From Siphonodentalium dalli (taxonomy: Eukaryota > Mollusca > Scaphopoda > Gadilida > Siphonodentaliidae): DNA of 64,000 nt. Numbering within the stretch: the stretch's first letter is position 1; every line of letters starts with the position of its first letter. Both the position numbers and the translations under genes were made by a program. This document shows, in pieces, positions 12,721-23,462 of the stretch. The stretch covers positions 66,391,031-66,455,030 of the forward strand of contig CP136065.1 in assembly GCA_032622095.1 (NCBI GenBank), given 5' to 3'. Under the pieces are notes generated by a model that saw only the letters and a list, made by a program, of their open reading frames with translations, was not told the origin of the DNA and did not search any database.

Positions 12721-13484
12721 CGGATGGACGACAAGTGGTCATTCCGGATGTCGACACTATGTTTACCATACTATATCATATCATAAAAAATATCATGTAA
12801 AAATTTACGTACCTACCCTAATTTTATCACTTCGTTAGCGGAAACATACAATCTTGTTTGTTTTTTTGCCCAAATAATCCCATTGACAATTTCATAAATA
12901 CTAATTCCATGACCAGGATTAAATTGAACTGATATTACCGCAGCATCTATATCGTTGATTTTGATTTTATCGGTAAGTTTTGATTACAGAGGAATTCAGT
13001 GAAATTTCTTAATATTTAAATGGAAATTAAATATAATACACATATTGATCAACCTATTTTGATCCCCGGTACATGACAACAACTAGCAAATAACATTTAA
13101 TTTGAGGTTGGAAGATTATTAGCTGCTTTAAGACACAGAATATAATGAATCAAGGAACTGGAACAGGAGATTAAAACATATATGTATCGAGTATTGACAA
13201 TGTAACAAGGATTCACCACATCCCTTCTGAAATTATGATTGGTAACAGTTTTAAAACTGGTTGGTCAGAGTTATGTTCAGCGACAAATTTCCTCATGTAT
13301 ATTGCACTTACATTAGAGACCTGACCCCAGACCCATATGTCGATATCACTTTGCTTGGCGATGAGTTGAAGCTTATCTGGTAGGCAACTTCAAATTTGGC
13401 AGCAGCTTATCTCCTTTGGCACTCATTTGTGAATCTAAATAACAAGATGATACTTTAAACATTAAATATTTTCATTTTGTTCAG
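12721..13484. other. Unassigned intergenic DNA
   Basis: Nothing certain is visible. The stretch 13315-13440 is GC-richer than the surroundings and reads open in more than one frame and strand, which prevents a confident call. Confidence 0.35.
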
Positions 13485-13635
13485 GACATGATCAGCCCAT
13501 TGCCAGAGTGTGACAGATGTCCTGCCCAGGAAGATAACATAGGCCTCTGTGGTTGTGCTCCTGGTCCCAGTGATCTGCATTATGGTAACAACATTTTCCC
13601 CCAATATTTCTGCTCACACAACCCTAGCTGTCACA
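13485..13635 (+). CDS. Candidate isolated exon (uncertain)
   Basis: The segment follows ATTTTGTTCAG and ends before GTAAGTGG, so both splice borders look usable. Its GC content is visibly higher than the surroundings. One frame is open across all 50 codons and reads a cysteine-rich peptide with C-x2-C, C-x-C and C-x5-C spacings. A second frame in its 3' half reads a hydrophobic stretch but meets stops. Just upstream, 13315-13380 also reads open between weak splice signals, but its phase leads into a stop here. I do not recognise the product. It could be one exon of an unseen gene, a decayed fragment, or chance. Confidence 0.22.
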
Positions 13636-15382
13636 GTAAGTGGAGAAATATTGCTATTATTTTCTAAGTTTCCAGCTGAGTTGTTTTTAAAATATTATTT
13701 ATTGAATTATTTTCTAAACCTTCAACAGTTTTCATTTTATCCCTTTGAACCCTAGAATATATATGTAAAACACCCCATTCCCTGGGTTGTAGAACAAAAT
13801 TGGGATGTTTCAAATGATATCTAAACCACTTTACAATAGAATCACATTGGTATATATAATATCAATTACATGTAGGATGCAGTAATTTAGAAAACATTAT
13901 GAATTATTGTATAAATGAGTCCTTGTCCAGTGGTTGAGCTTGCTACATATATATCATGCCCACTAACAGTTATCCCCAGGTTTCCCTATGAATAGGAACA
14001 GTATATTTATTGACATCATATGTACATGTATGTGACAGATGTTTATTAGCCTATTTTCAGCAGTTGACCAGCAATACACAATTGGTTAAATGATAATCAA
14101 ATCACAATAAACAGAACGATCTGTTTGTTATTATGGGGCATATGTTGATACTAGATTTGGTTGTTCTTACTTTTTCTGGTTTAATTGTTTGAGATTTTGC
14201 GACGTCATGGCAGAGAATGTAAAAATCATGACAATTCATCGTAACTGTCGCCCGTATGCTGGACATAGCCCAACATGTCATATATGGAAAGAGTGGAGTA
14301 TTTAGTACTGGCAGGTTATTATCCTGTCCGTACAAATGTTGAATAATAGTCAAAAACATAACCCTCCCCCAATGTTATAAAATATGAAATAAAGCCATCA
14401 CTGGGGATTGGATCAAAGAATGACACAAACAAGAAAGGGAAATCCCCAGTGGTATATATAGTATATCATTGTAATGACTACATGGAGGGATATTTCATTA
14501 GTCCATCTTATCAGTTGGAGAAATAGTAAACAAAAACTTAAGACGAAATCATCCACACAAATGTGGCGGTGAGGACTGTACATGTAGTTCAGAATGAAAA
14601 GATTTAAGCAAACGTTAGGAATTACTTTGTGCTGAATACAAAGAAGAAACAAAAAGTGTGAAATGTATATCCATGTCTCGTCTTATTAGACAATCAAAAT
14701 ACAAGATGGTGCCCAATGTGGCGGCTAATTTTAATGTCAACACTGCAAATAACGAATACGAAAGCTGGACAAAATGTATCATATGGTAGTTTGTAGCGAC
14801 ATATTGTTTATATTGTGTGCTTATATAAGATGCCGATATGTTGTTTGATTGACGATTTGTCATATCTCAAATTAACTTTCTTATACCTTGATCGATCAGC
14901 TTTGTATGGGCGCATAAACCGTGTCTCTCGTTCTGCCTTTGGTTTGGTAGTATCCTATATCAGGTTCTAAATGTCAGATTCTCAGCTATGACACAGATGA
15001 TACAAGGATGTTGTGCACTATATTCCGCCAGAATTAGCACTGGATGGATATTTTAGTTGTTGAATGTTTAGGTTGTTTTGCTGCTGATTATCAGGAAATT
15101 TGTTTAAAATATTTGGAGAAAGACAAACCAACAAAAATAAAAATCACTCAGCGAAATTCCGAGAATGACTTCAATAGTTCAATTGGCTGAATTACCGCAT
15201 TAACGGCAGCCAGCCAATAGATGTGTAATAAATAGAATTATCATCTATCGATCTCAGTGCGCATTTTGACTATTGTTTGACATATTTGATGTCATTTAGA
15301 GATGGTAAAGCATTAACAATATGCAGGCATCTGGCAGTATTAGTGTCATCAACCGTTACAAGTAAACATGCATGTGGCACGA
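13636..15382. other. Unassigned AT-rich DNA
   Basis: No recognisable gene, repeat family or regulatory structure was found. The small minus-strand frames at 14102-14863 lack support. Confidence 0.4.
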
Positions 15383-15495
15383 TAAGGCCAAACTTTTTTA
15401 TTTTAATGCTTTACGGATCCGCCGACCCTGTTTTCTGTGGCCTGACAAGGAAATAAAAATCAAATATAATTTTTATTTTTATTTTCACAGCCGAC
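15383..15495 (+). repeat. Short dispersed repeat, copy 1
   Basis: It starts GGCCAAACTTTTTTATTTT, continues GCTTTACGGAT and CCGACCCTGTTTT, and ends in a T/A-rich ATTTTTATTTTTATTTT tract. A second copy lies in opposite orientation at 16290-16412. The pair may be two small elements or the ends of one 1.03-kb element. Confidence 0.6.
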
Positions 15496-15896
15496 CTTAG
15501 CTGGTTCTGCTTATCAGTAACAAATTATCTAACCACATTTCACTGGTAATTAAAGATGCATAGGACATATCAACTGTAGATATATCTGGCTTTAATTACT
15601 TTTAACTACATCCAAGATGAAAACTGAGAAGTCATCTGGAGTTTATATGCTTCTGCCACCAAGATACCTGTATGCTTTCTATAAATCTTGACATCTCTTT
15701 AAAACTTTAAATGGCCTTTAGAATACATTTTGTATTCCTGGGAATTTATGGTGATCTTTATGACTGAAGACCATTAACAGTCCACAAGGTTCTTAGATAG
15801 GAATGACAAGCTAATGAGTATGTTCAGTGTGGGTTTGCTCATTTTACACATTCACTATTTATCACTACCACTAATCTCACCATTCACATGTGTTTA

Positions 15897-16030
15897 TTAA
15901 CCCTCTCTATACTAAATACTCATTGACCAGACAAGTAGATTCCTTAGGAAATGTTCAGATAAAAAGTTCAACAAGTTCTAAACTTATTATCTGAACATTT
16001 CCCACCAACTAATAGGAATCCTTCTGCACA
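15897..16030. repeat. TTAA element family PB4, partial copy
   Basis: It begins TTAACCCTCTCTATACTAAA, as do the copies at 43258 and 48796. Inside is a hairpin (GAAATGTTCAGATAA facing TTATCTGAACATTTCCCA) that is also present in the other copies. The right terminal repeat is not recognisable. Confidence 0.6.
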
Positions 16031-16289
16031 TATATTATCTGTCGGCTACTTATTTTTCCATGACATCCAACCAGATGAATAATGGACTTTTTCAATGTAT
16101 ACAATTATCATTCAATAATTAAAATGTTGAACAAAAACAAACTCTTTATTTCTGGATTTTTTCAATATTATTCAATAATCTGAGTTATGTTTCAAATAAT
16201 AGTACTGGATTTGAAATTTTTGATATACGTCCGAAAAACTGTTCTCTGTAAGTGACTGACAGAGAATTATAAAGACACAATTACCACCT
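16031..16289. other. Unassigned DNA
   Basis: AT-rich with no recognised feature. Confidence 0.3.
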
Positions 16290-16412
16290 TAGCGAATGTC
16301 CAAAAAAAATAAAATGGTTCAAGCATTTTTATTTTTATTTTTTTTCCGACCGACCCTACCAAAACAAGGTTAAAAAAATCCGTAAAGCAGAAAAATAAAA
16401 AAGGTTGGCCTA
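16290..16412 (-). repeat. Short dispersed repeat, copy 2 (inverted)
   Basis: Read on the minus strand it starts GGCCAACCTTTTTTATTTTT, then GCTTTACGGATTTTTTTAACC and a GTAGGGTCGGTCGG block, matching 15383-15495. Confidence 0.6.
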
Positions 16413-17790
16413 AGAAGTGTCATTGTATTAATGTTCAGTAATAATATATCACTTTCATTAATATATGGTGATGGTCTAGAATGTGCAGTCCTCGTTAACA
16501 TGCACTTTTGACTTTCCACCAACATTTTCAGAGAGGTCATCGCTAACTAGCCTTGCAACTATTTTGGCCAAAAGAAACATTAATTAACAGAATCAATATC
16601 TATCTTATATGTAGCAATGCGAAAATGGCACACATTTTGAAATCCAGCAAATGAGAGGTCTAATCATTCTCTGGCTTTGGGAAAGTGGGATATGAGTCCA
16701 CAATCAATCAAAGTTCGCAAATCATAGTAACTATTTAATAATGTAACACGGATATGTAGATAAATGTATGTCGATGCTATTCCATTCAAAATATTAGTAT
16801 TGAAAAGCTAAATTATTGCAATCAACTACTAGAGCGAACAAGATGAAACCATTTGAAGGGTTGTTGAAGACTTCTGGCACTTCAACAACACCTTTCTAAA
16901 TGCAGTGCAAAGCATCACAAAAGTCGGGACCTGTCCTGTCAGGCTTTTGTACTTCGTAAAATTGAAATGACAGCCACATCATGGGAGGTCATCTTGTATT
17001 TCATTATCCCTCTAAGAGTGAGTTTGTGTGGTTGTAATATCACATGTTACACAAAATAACACCTATAACTGCTGCACATTTTTTCTATTATTCTTGGTTA
17101 CGATTATCAAAGGTACTTTTGTGTGCAATTTTAAAACTTTGGGGAACTGTTGATTTTTGTTCTATTATTTCGCCTATTAAAAGATATTTTCTATAAACCG
17201 AGCACCTCTCTGAACCGAACAGAAGGGCCGGTCCAAAGTGTGTTCGTTTTGTAGAAGTTTTACTGTACATGCAAAATACAAGTTTCGCCATTCAGATATA
17301 TAATAATGAACCAAGTAATGAAAATATAACAATAAGCATGCTATAATAAACGTTATTGAGCTGTACCATGGTCATGTTGCATCATCTCCTTAATACCTTA
17401 TTTAGAATATGAGCTTGGCATTTACTATATGATTACTAGAAGTTGTAAATGATCCTTATTTGGCACGTAACGTAATATCCATAGGTTAGGAGAGAATACC
17501 ATTTTTTGGAATATCTTTGGAATACAATTCTATTATCATACAATTATGAATAAATGTACGTCAGTTTTGATTTTGAATATACTACGTTTGATCAGTTAAG
17601 ATACGAGACACTAACGTGTAGTTTATACGATAACTTCATGAGATTGCAATCAAATACCACGGGGTGGCTTGTAAGAATAAGTGAATATTAATTGAATTTG
17701 CAAGAAGCTGTTCATTGGTCAAGCAACGTATCGCTCACTGCGCATTGGCTTGATTTCTCCCGTTTGAAATAATTTTAACCATGAGAGTCT
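16413..17790. other. Unassigned DNA with a possible pogo/Tigger-type remnant
   Basis: Segment 17155-17275, read on the minus strand, begins CAGTAAAACTTCTAC and carries AAACGAACACACTTT and TTCGGTTCAGAGAGGTG. This wording is like miniature TA-flanked mariner/pogo elements, at low certainty. The rest shows no gene. Confidence 0.35.
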
Positions 17791-18127
17791 TTAACCTCTT
17801 CGCTGCTATGACGTCCGTAAATACTACGGACTTAAAAGTGCACGCCGTGTGCTATATGGTCCGTAGGTACTACGGACCTACTTCAACACACTAGCAGCAG
17901 GCCATTATACATAACTGGAACTCAGAGATTGGTGCATCGGAATAACTGTATCTCGAAGTTTCAAACAGTATATGGTGTTCCACGATTGTGAAAGATGGTA
18001 GCCTTTTAACTGAGTCAGTTTTATGGTTCTTTTGATATTCCCGTTATATTTTCCCATTGGAAAATGGCAATAACGTCAACAGCCCAGCACACGACGTCAT
18101 AACGTTATTTAACAGCGAAGAGGTTAA
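17791..18127. mobile_element. TTAA element family PB7 (piggyBac-like miniature element)
   Basis: It starts TTAACCTCTTCGCTGC and ends with the exact inverse CAGCGAAGAGGTTAA, so both TTAA duplications and terminal inverted repeats are intact. Inside are two palindromes (TCCGTAAATACTACGGA and GGTCCGTAGGTACTACGGACC) and TGACGTC words near both ends. At 337 bp with no coding frame it is non-autonomous. TTAA targets are the hallmark of piggyBac-type transposition; naming that superfamily is inference. Confidence 0.8.
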
Positions 18128-19434
18128 ACCGTAAGTTCATTGAAATGAAACACGTTCTAATTATATTTAGACTGAATCTATACATTCTTTTCTCAAAAGT
18201 TAAATAAATTTTGTTTGACTCACACCCTGAATCTTGATCTTAAGAACCAGATGGCACCGGTCTCCTGCCTCCAAATATATCCTTCATGTTCATTGTCGAA
18301 TTTTACTGCTGTGGTTGATTCCAGCATGCTACATCTACATACACTGTCTCAGTCTGGCAACAAGATCACTCAGGACTATTAAAAGAAGACAAATAATGCA
18401 ATGTGAAAATATGGTTATTGATTATAACATGCACATTAGCACAAGTTCTAACAAGAGCATGCCGTTGGGGCGTCAGGGCTGGCGGTCTAGAAAATCCAGG
18501 AGGGCTATTAATAGTACTATAGTTTGTCTATTTTTGATGTTGTTTAACTAAATTAATTTTGTTATGTGGAAACAAAATGTCCAGAGTTGTCAATGTCAAA
18601 CCCCCCACAGTATGATATAGTGAATATTTAATTGTTTTTATAATAATAATATATGTTATGATAATTAATATGAACCACAGACAAAATGTAAGAGTGTTTG
18701 TACTCAACAATTTGTCAGTTGGTGTCCAACCCATGCAATGGAATTGGGTCAGTACACAATCAAGTAGCATAATAAATCCAGTATATTTAGTTATTTACAC
18801 TTGAATACAAATGACTGCTTTATTTGTCAAAGTAATCTATATTCCATCACCGATTACAAGTTGTCATGACCACTTTTGCAGATTGCTGCTTCTAGCGGTC
18901 AAGTCATTCTGTATAGATTTACTGGGTGTTTACAATTGGGGACATAGAGAACAGTTTCTCAAGTGAACAACATTGTAAACAAGAATATTCACCACAGTGA
19001 ATGATAACTTGGAGACATTAGCTCATTATTAAAAGATTGTCAATCAAAGCGAGAAAATGAACGACGACTACAAATTTCAGTGATATACATTTTTCACTGA
19101 TAGGAAACGGAAAGAGAACGAAAGGTTAAACTCAATCAAGACAGTGGTTCTCACTATCCGCAAACATATGTTGATTTTATCCAGTGAAATATATTGTAAG
19201 CTCAATCTTATGAAGAGAAATAATTTATTTTGTTCTTAAAATGTGTGAGTATCGATCAAAAGATATGATTTATGGAACAGTTCGTTCCGCAATTTGATGA
19301 TTCCGCCATAATGCCCATTTGACATTACCATCAGTTGCCGAAGTCACGCATGCGCACATTATACAATATAATTCTTTACGATTTCGAGGCAGTATTTTTC
19401 TCATAAAACACAATAAAATAACTAAATAAATTTC
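18128..19434. other. Unassigned intergenic DNA
   Basis: A plus frame at 18234-18551 and an overlapping alternative frame starting ATGGCACCG near 18250 look protein-like for about 40 residues but have no splice or homology support. Nothing else was recognised. Confidence 0.35.
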
Positions 19435-19562
19435 CTATCCGAGACGAGGCGGGCTATAAAAAGCCCGCCTTGGAAAATTCTGGGCCGGCTCTAGGCGAGC
19501 AGCCCGCCTTGAGTTTTCCAGGCTTGGGGCGTGGCATAATACGCCCATTTCTGGAGTAGAGT
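19435..19562. promoter_or_regulatory. GC-rich island with TATA-like box inside a hairpin
   Basis: AGGCGGGCT and AGCCCGCCT form a perfect hairpin whose loop region reads TATAAAAAG. GGAAAATTC and GAGTTTTCC, and further GGCGAG/GCCCGCC words, pair outside it. It is far more GC-rich than its surroundings. It may be a cryptic promoter or a palindromic repeat; no transcript can be traced downstream. Confidence 0.3.
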
Positions 19563-19649
19563 GGAGCAAGGTTTAATTCATTTGTTTTCAAGAAACCTTT
19601 GACTTAAGACGAAATAAAAATAAAACACAATAATCTGAAAACCGCATGT

Positions 19650-20425
19650 CAGGTAAAATAAAAAAAGGGGCACAACCCAGTCAAAATCAGTGGACGAAAC
19701 CCATATTCGAACTTGATCTGTATTTTGGGATGGTAAACAAATATACCAATTTGGTTCAGTTCACTTGATTCAATCTAAAGTTATCATCCGGAAATCTAAG
19801 TCGAATAAAAGGTCGGCCGACCACAGTGTCCCCCGACAACGTGGCAAGTCGATGGCCGCTTTGTTAAAGAATTTTTTTTAAATGTCGATGGCCGCTTTGT
19901 TAAAGAAATTAAACCAGAGTTTCAAATCTCTACATTTAAAACTGTAGGAGGAGTTGATTACACCATGAAGGTACCCAATCTCATCCAAAAGGCAAAAATG
20001 TTCCAAATATTCTAAGTCAAAAACCCCCCGAAAATATGGAAAAAATGATATTTTTGATTAGCTATATGGATGTTGCAAATCACCAACATGTTAGGAACAA
20101 TATCCCAGAGTTTCAAATCTCTACATTTAAAACTGTAGGAGGAGTTGATTACACCATGAAGGTACCCAATCTCATCCAAAAGGCAAAAATGTTCCAAATT
20201 TTCTAAGTCGAAAACCCCCCCAAAAATATGGAAAGACTAATATTTTTGATTAGCTATATAGATGTTGCAAATCACCAACATGTTAGGAACAATATCCCAG
20301 AGTTTCAAATCTCTACAGTTAAAACTGTAGGAGGAGTTGATTACACCATGAAGGTACCCAATCTCGGACGCACGGACGCACAAGGGTCATTTCTATAGTC
20401 CTCCGACGGAAACGTCGGGGGACAA
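19650..20425 (+). repeat. Tandem-monomer element ending in hairpin
   Basis: One 155-bp-type monomer (ACCCATATTCGAACTTGATC, a TTTTGGGATGG block) is followed by about three ~180-bp units containing CAGAGTTTCAAATCTCTAC, AACTGTAGGAGGAGTTGATT, CACCATGAAGGTACCCAAT and AATATGGAAAAAATGATATT. The last two units are nearly identical. The end is GGACGCACGGACGCAC, then a hairpin around CCTCCGACGGAAACGTCGGGG and GACAAAAA. Confidence 0.75.
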
Positions 20426-21325
20426 AAATGGACATAACTCAGTCAAAATAATGTGGACGAAACCCATATTCAAATTTGATCTGTATTTTGGGGTGGTAAA
20501 CTGATATACCAAATTTGGTTCAGTTCACTCGATTCAATCTATTAAAGATATCATCCGGAAACCGCAAATTAGGTAAAATCTAAGTTGAATAAAAGGTCGG
20601 TAGACCTCATACATGTCCGCCTCTAAGCGTTGGCTTGATACGACCGTTGTTTGCGCATAAAAACCTGTCTTTGGTGCTAGTAAACCTACATACCAAATTT
20701 AATTTCATTCAGTACACATTTACTAAAGTTATCATCCGGAAACCTCAAATTGGCAAAAATTCTAAGTAAAAAAAGGGACATAACTCTGGTGAAAATTGGC
20801 GGGCGGAACCCGAATTCGAACTTGACCTGTGTTTTGCTGGGAGAAAGACACATACCAACTTTGGTTCAGATCAAATAATCCAAACTGGAGTTAACGGTCG
20901 GAAACCAAAAATGTTAACAGACGGTCAAATTCTAAGTCGAAAAAGGGCCGTAACTCATGTAAAAATAATTCGACGAAACCCATATTCGAACTTGGCCTGT
21001 ATCTTTAGCTTGGAAATACACATACCAACTTTGGTTGATATCAAATAATCCAAACTGGAGTTATCGGTCGGAAACCAAAAATGTTAACAGACGGTAAAAT
21101 TCTAAGTCGAAAAAGGGGCATAACTCTGGTGAAAATTGGCGGACGGAACCAGGATTCGAACTTGACCTGTCTTTTCTGCTAGTAAACCCACATACCAAAT
21201 TTAATTTAATTTGGTTCACTCTAACTAAAGTTATCATCCGGAAACCTCGGACGCACGCACGCACACACACACAGACTGATTATAATAGTCCTCCAAACCT
21301 GTTGGATCGGCGGACAATAAAAGGC
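20426..21325 (+). repeat. Tandem-monomer element, ~155-bp units
   Basis: About five diverged units run AAAAAGGGACATAACTC, a GGCGGACGAACCC-like block, ATTCGAACTTGACCTGT, ACATACCAAATTTGGTTCA and AGTTATCATCCGGAAACC. The right end has GCACGCACGCACACACAC and a hairpin (CCTCCAAACCTGTTGGATCGG) followed by CGGACAATAAAA. It has no coding capacity; short minus frames here are repeat artefacts. Confidence 0.75.
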
Positions 21326-21599
21326 CGTCCGGCCAGTGTCCCCCGAAAAAGTGGCTTTATTGGGGGCATCAGCTTTTCTGAAAAAAAATAACAAGGACCC
21401 AAAATCCAATACTAAATTTCAGAACAATCCAACCAGTGTCCCCTGAAATGGCACACGGCAAACTCTAGATATTTATTTGTTAATTTTACCATCATTAATG
21501 CTGGCTGTGTTATTTGTTACCAGATAATCTGTTCAGTGAATAAACAAGAAATCATCGGAAAAAAGTTCATATTATATTTTCATATAAGAAATCAATATT

Positions 21600-22270
21600 C
21601 CATATTTGAGAGCAACCAGACAAAAATGGGTGGATCGTACCCATATTCGAACTTGATCTGTATTTCGAGCCGATAAACTCATATACCAAATTTGTTTCAG
21701 ATATGATCAAACTAAAATTATCATCCGGAAACCAGAAAGTGACAGGATTATAAGTCGTAAAAGGGCCATAACTCTCACAAAAATGGGCAGAGCAAACCCA
21801 TAAAACCTTCGAATATATTCGAACCTGACCTGTACATGTATTTCGAACTGAAGTTATCATCTGAAAACCAAAAATTGACAGGATTCCAAGTCGAAAAATG
21901 GCCACAACTCTCGCAAAAATGGGCGGAGCAAACCCATATTCGAAATTGACCTGTATATAGGGCTGATAAACTCACATACCAAATTTGGTTCAGATATGAT
22001 CACACAAACTGAAGTTATCATCCGGAAACCAGAAAATTACAAGATTCTAAGTAAAATAAAAAGGGCCATAACTCTCGCAAAAATTGACAGAGCAAACCCA
22101 TATTCGAACTTGACCTGTATTTTGGTCTGATAAACTCACCTATGAAATTTGCTTTTGATCTAATAACCGAAACTAAAGTTATCACCCGGAAACCATTTCC
22201 GGACACACACACGCACGGACGAACGGACACCGGCTATTTTAACAGTCCCCCGAATTTAGGTTTTTTGGGG
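21600..22270 (+). repeat. Tandem-monomer element, second copy of the 155-bp family
   Basis: Four units match the preceding array but use ATGGGCGGAGCAAACCCATA and a CAGATATGATCA block. It ends GGACACACACACGCACGGAC, then hairpin CCCCCGAATTTAGGTTTTTTGGGGG and ACAAAAA. The 270 bp between arrays (21326-21599) contain a partial end (GGCCAGTGTCCCCCGAAAA) and unassigned DNA. Confidence 0.75.
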
Positions 22271-22440
22271 GACAAAAAGGCGCATAACTCCGTCAAAATC
22301 ATGCAGACAAAACCCATATTCGAACTTGATCTGTATTTTGGTGTGGTAAACTAACATAACCAAATTTGGTTCAGTTCACTCGATTCAATCTAAAGTTATC
22401 ATCTGGAAACCAAAGGCGAACGGACGGACGACGGACAACC
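22271..22440 (+). repeat. Single terminal monomer of the 155-bp family
   Basis: One unit (AACCCATATTCGAACTTGAT, GTTATCATCTGGAAACC) is followed by the GGACGGACGACGG tail without a terminal hairpin. Confidence 0.65.
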
Positions 22441-22974
22441 CATTTACATAATACGACCGTTTATTCAAAGGATCTCAAATACGGTACATTAACTCTTGAA
22501 GTAAAACTTTATGAGTTATTATTTATTGATTGAGATACATATATGTACTGCCGGAGTGCCGGTATCATATACATGTATATTATGATTAAAGACTCTTCAC
22601 AAATTTGTGTTATAAATTTAAGTACATACCGGTACCTGTACTCGTATGTTGTAATTTGGGTCTGAAGTAAAAAACCATATACTACATTTTCAGTCCTATG
22701 TATGGATACTAGTACTTTAACGTTCGCATATGACTGAGAGATTTTTTAAAATTATTGATGAACATCAAAATGTAATGCTCGAACTCTGAAAACAAATGTG
22801 AATTTGTGGCGAAGAATGAACTGAATGTTTTGTGGGTAAGTGTCAGAGTGATTATATGGAACCATGAGAAAGGATGGTGTGGGATTGGAGGTTGGGGTGT
22901 GTTGTAAAGATTAAAAAAAAAATTCAGAATTTAATTGTTGAATGAAGGAGAAAAAGATGATTGGATATACTTAC
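22441..22974. other. Unassigned DNA
   Basis: No recognised element. ACCGGTAC/GGTATCAT words near 22560-22650 are not enough to assign a family. Confidence 0.3.
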
Positions 22975-23047
22975 TACAGGTTCTTAATGGTGTTGATGAG
23001 TCTAATGGAACAACACAAAATCGATAAATGAAACATGCCAGCCGCAT
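22975..23047 (-). CDS. Candidate 73-nt exon (uncertain)
   Basis: On the minus strand a strong polypyrimidine acceptor (ATTATTTTTTCAG) precedes ATGCGGCTGGCATG, and the segment ends at GTAAGTATATCC, a strong donor. Two of three frames are open. One reads from an ATG directly after the acceptor and the other reads a Cys/Ile/Leu-rich peptide. No partner exon was found on either side, and the larger minus frame running through it crosses a repeat monomer at 23160-23310. It may be a single exon of an unseen gene, a non-coding RNA exon or chance. Confidence 0.28.
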
Positions 23048-23159
23048 CTGAAAAAATAATAAATTTGAGATGAAAATATTCTTCGCGCAAGAGAGGTTAT
23101 TGTGTAAATGAAATATCATTAAAACCAGTATTAAATTAGATTCAATATAAATCTGATAT

Positions 23160-23310
23160 AACCCTAATTTCAAAATGCGGTCAAAATCTAAGTTTGAAAA
23201 AGGTCTGTAACTCATGTGAAAATAATTGTACAGAACCCATATTCGAACGTGGCCTGTGTTTTCAACTGGGAAATACACATACCAACTTTGTAAGATCAAA
23301 TATTCCAAAG
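23160..23310 (+). repeat. Single monomer of the 155-bp family
   Basis: The segment reads AAAAAGGTCTGTAACTCATG, a CAGAACCCATATTCGAACG block and ACACATACCAACTTTG, matching units near 20940-21060. Confidence 0.6.
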
Positions 23311-23382
23311 ATAAAATCAACAGATTTAAAAACTCTAGATATGATGACTGAGCTTTGAGCACTTGGTCGGTTCCTCGACTCA

Positions 23383-23462
23383 AATCAAATATTATTTTAC
23401 CCCCGAAGCCGAGAAAATACCAGTAGTAATTTAGCAGCGTTAATCAGATTATGCATCTTTAA
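23383..23462. repeat. PB3 element right-end fragment
   Basis: CAAATATTATTTTACCCCCG, an AGCGTTAATCAGATTATGCA block and the terminal ATCTTTAA match the right end of 28780-29157. The left part is missing. Confidence 0.6.

Noticed and set aside
13315-13380. Resemblance of one short frame (L-T-P-D-P-Y-V-D-I) to C2 domains
   Set aside because: Only about 20 residues, weak acceptor, and the next candidate exon is out of phase; other frames look equally plausible.
22931-23383. 150-codon minus-strand frame
   Set aside because: It crosses a recognised dispersed monomer (23160-23310) and includes intron-like splice signals; only the 73-nt segment is kept as a weak candidate.
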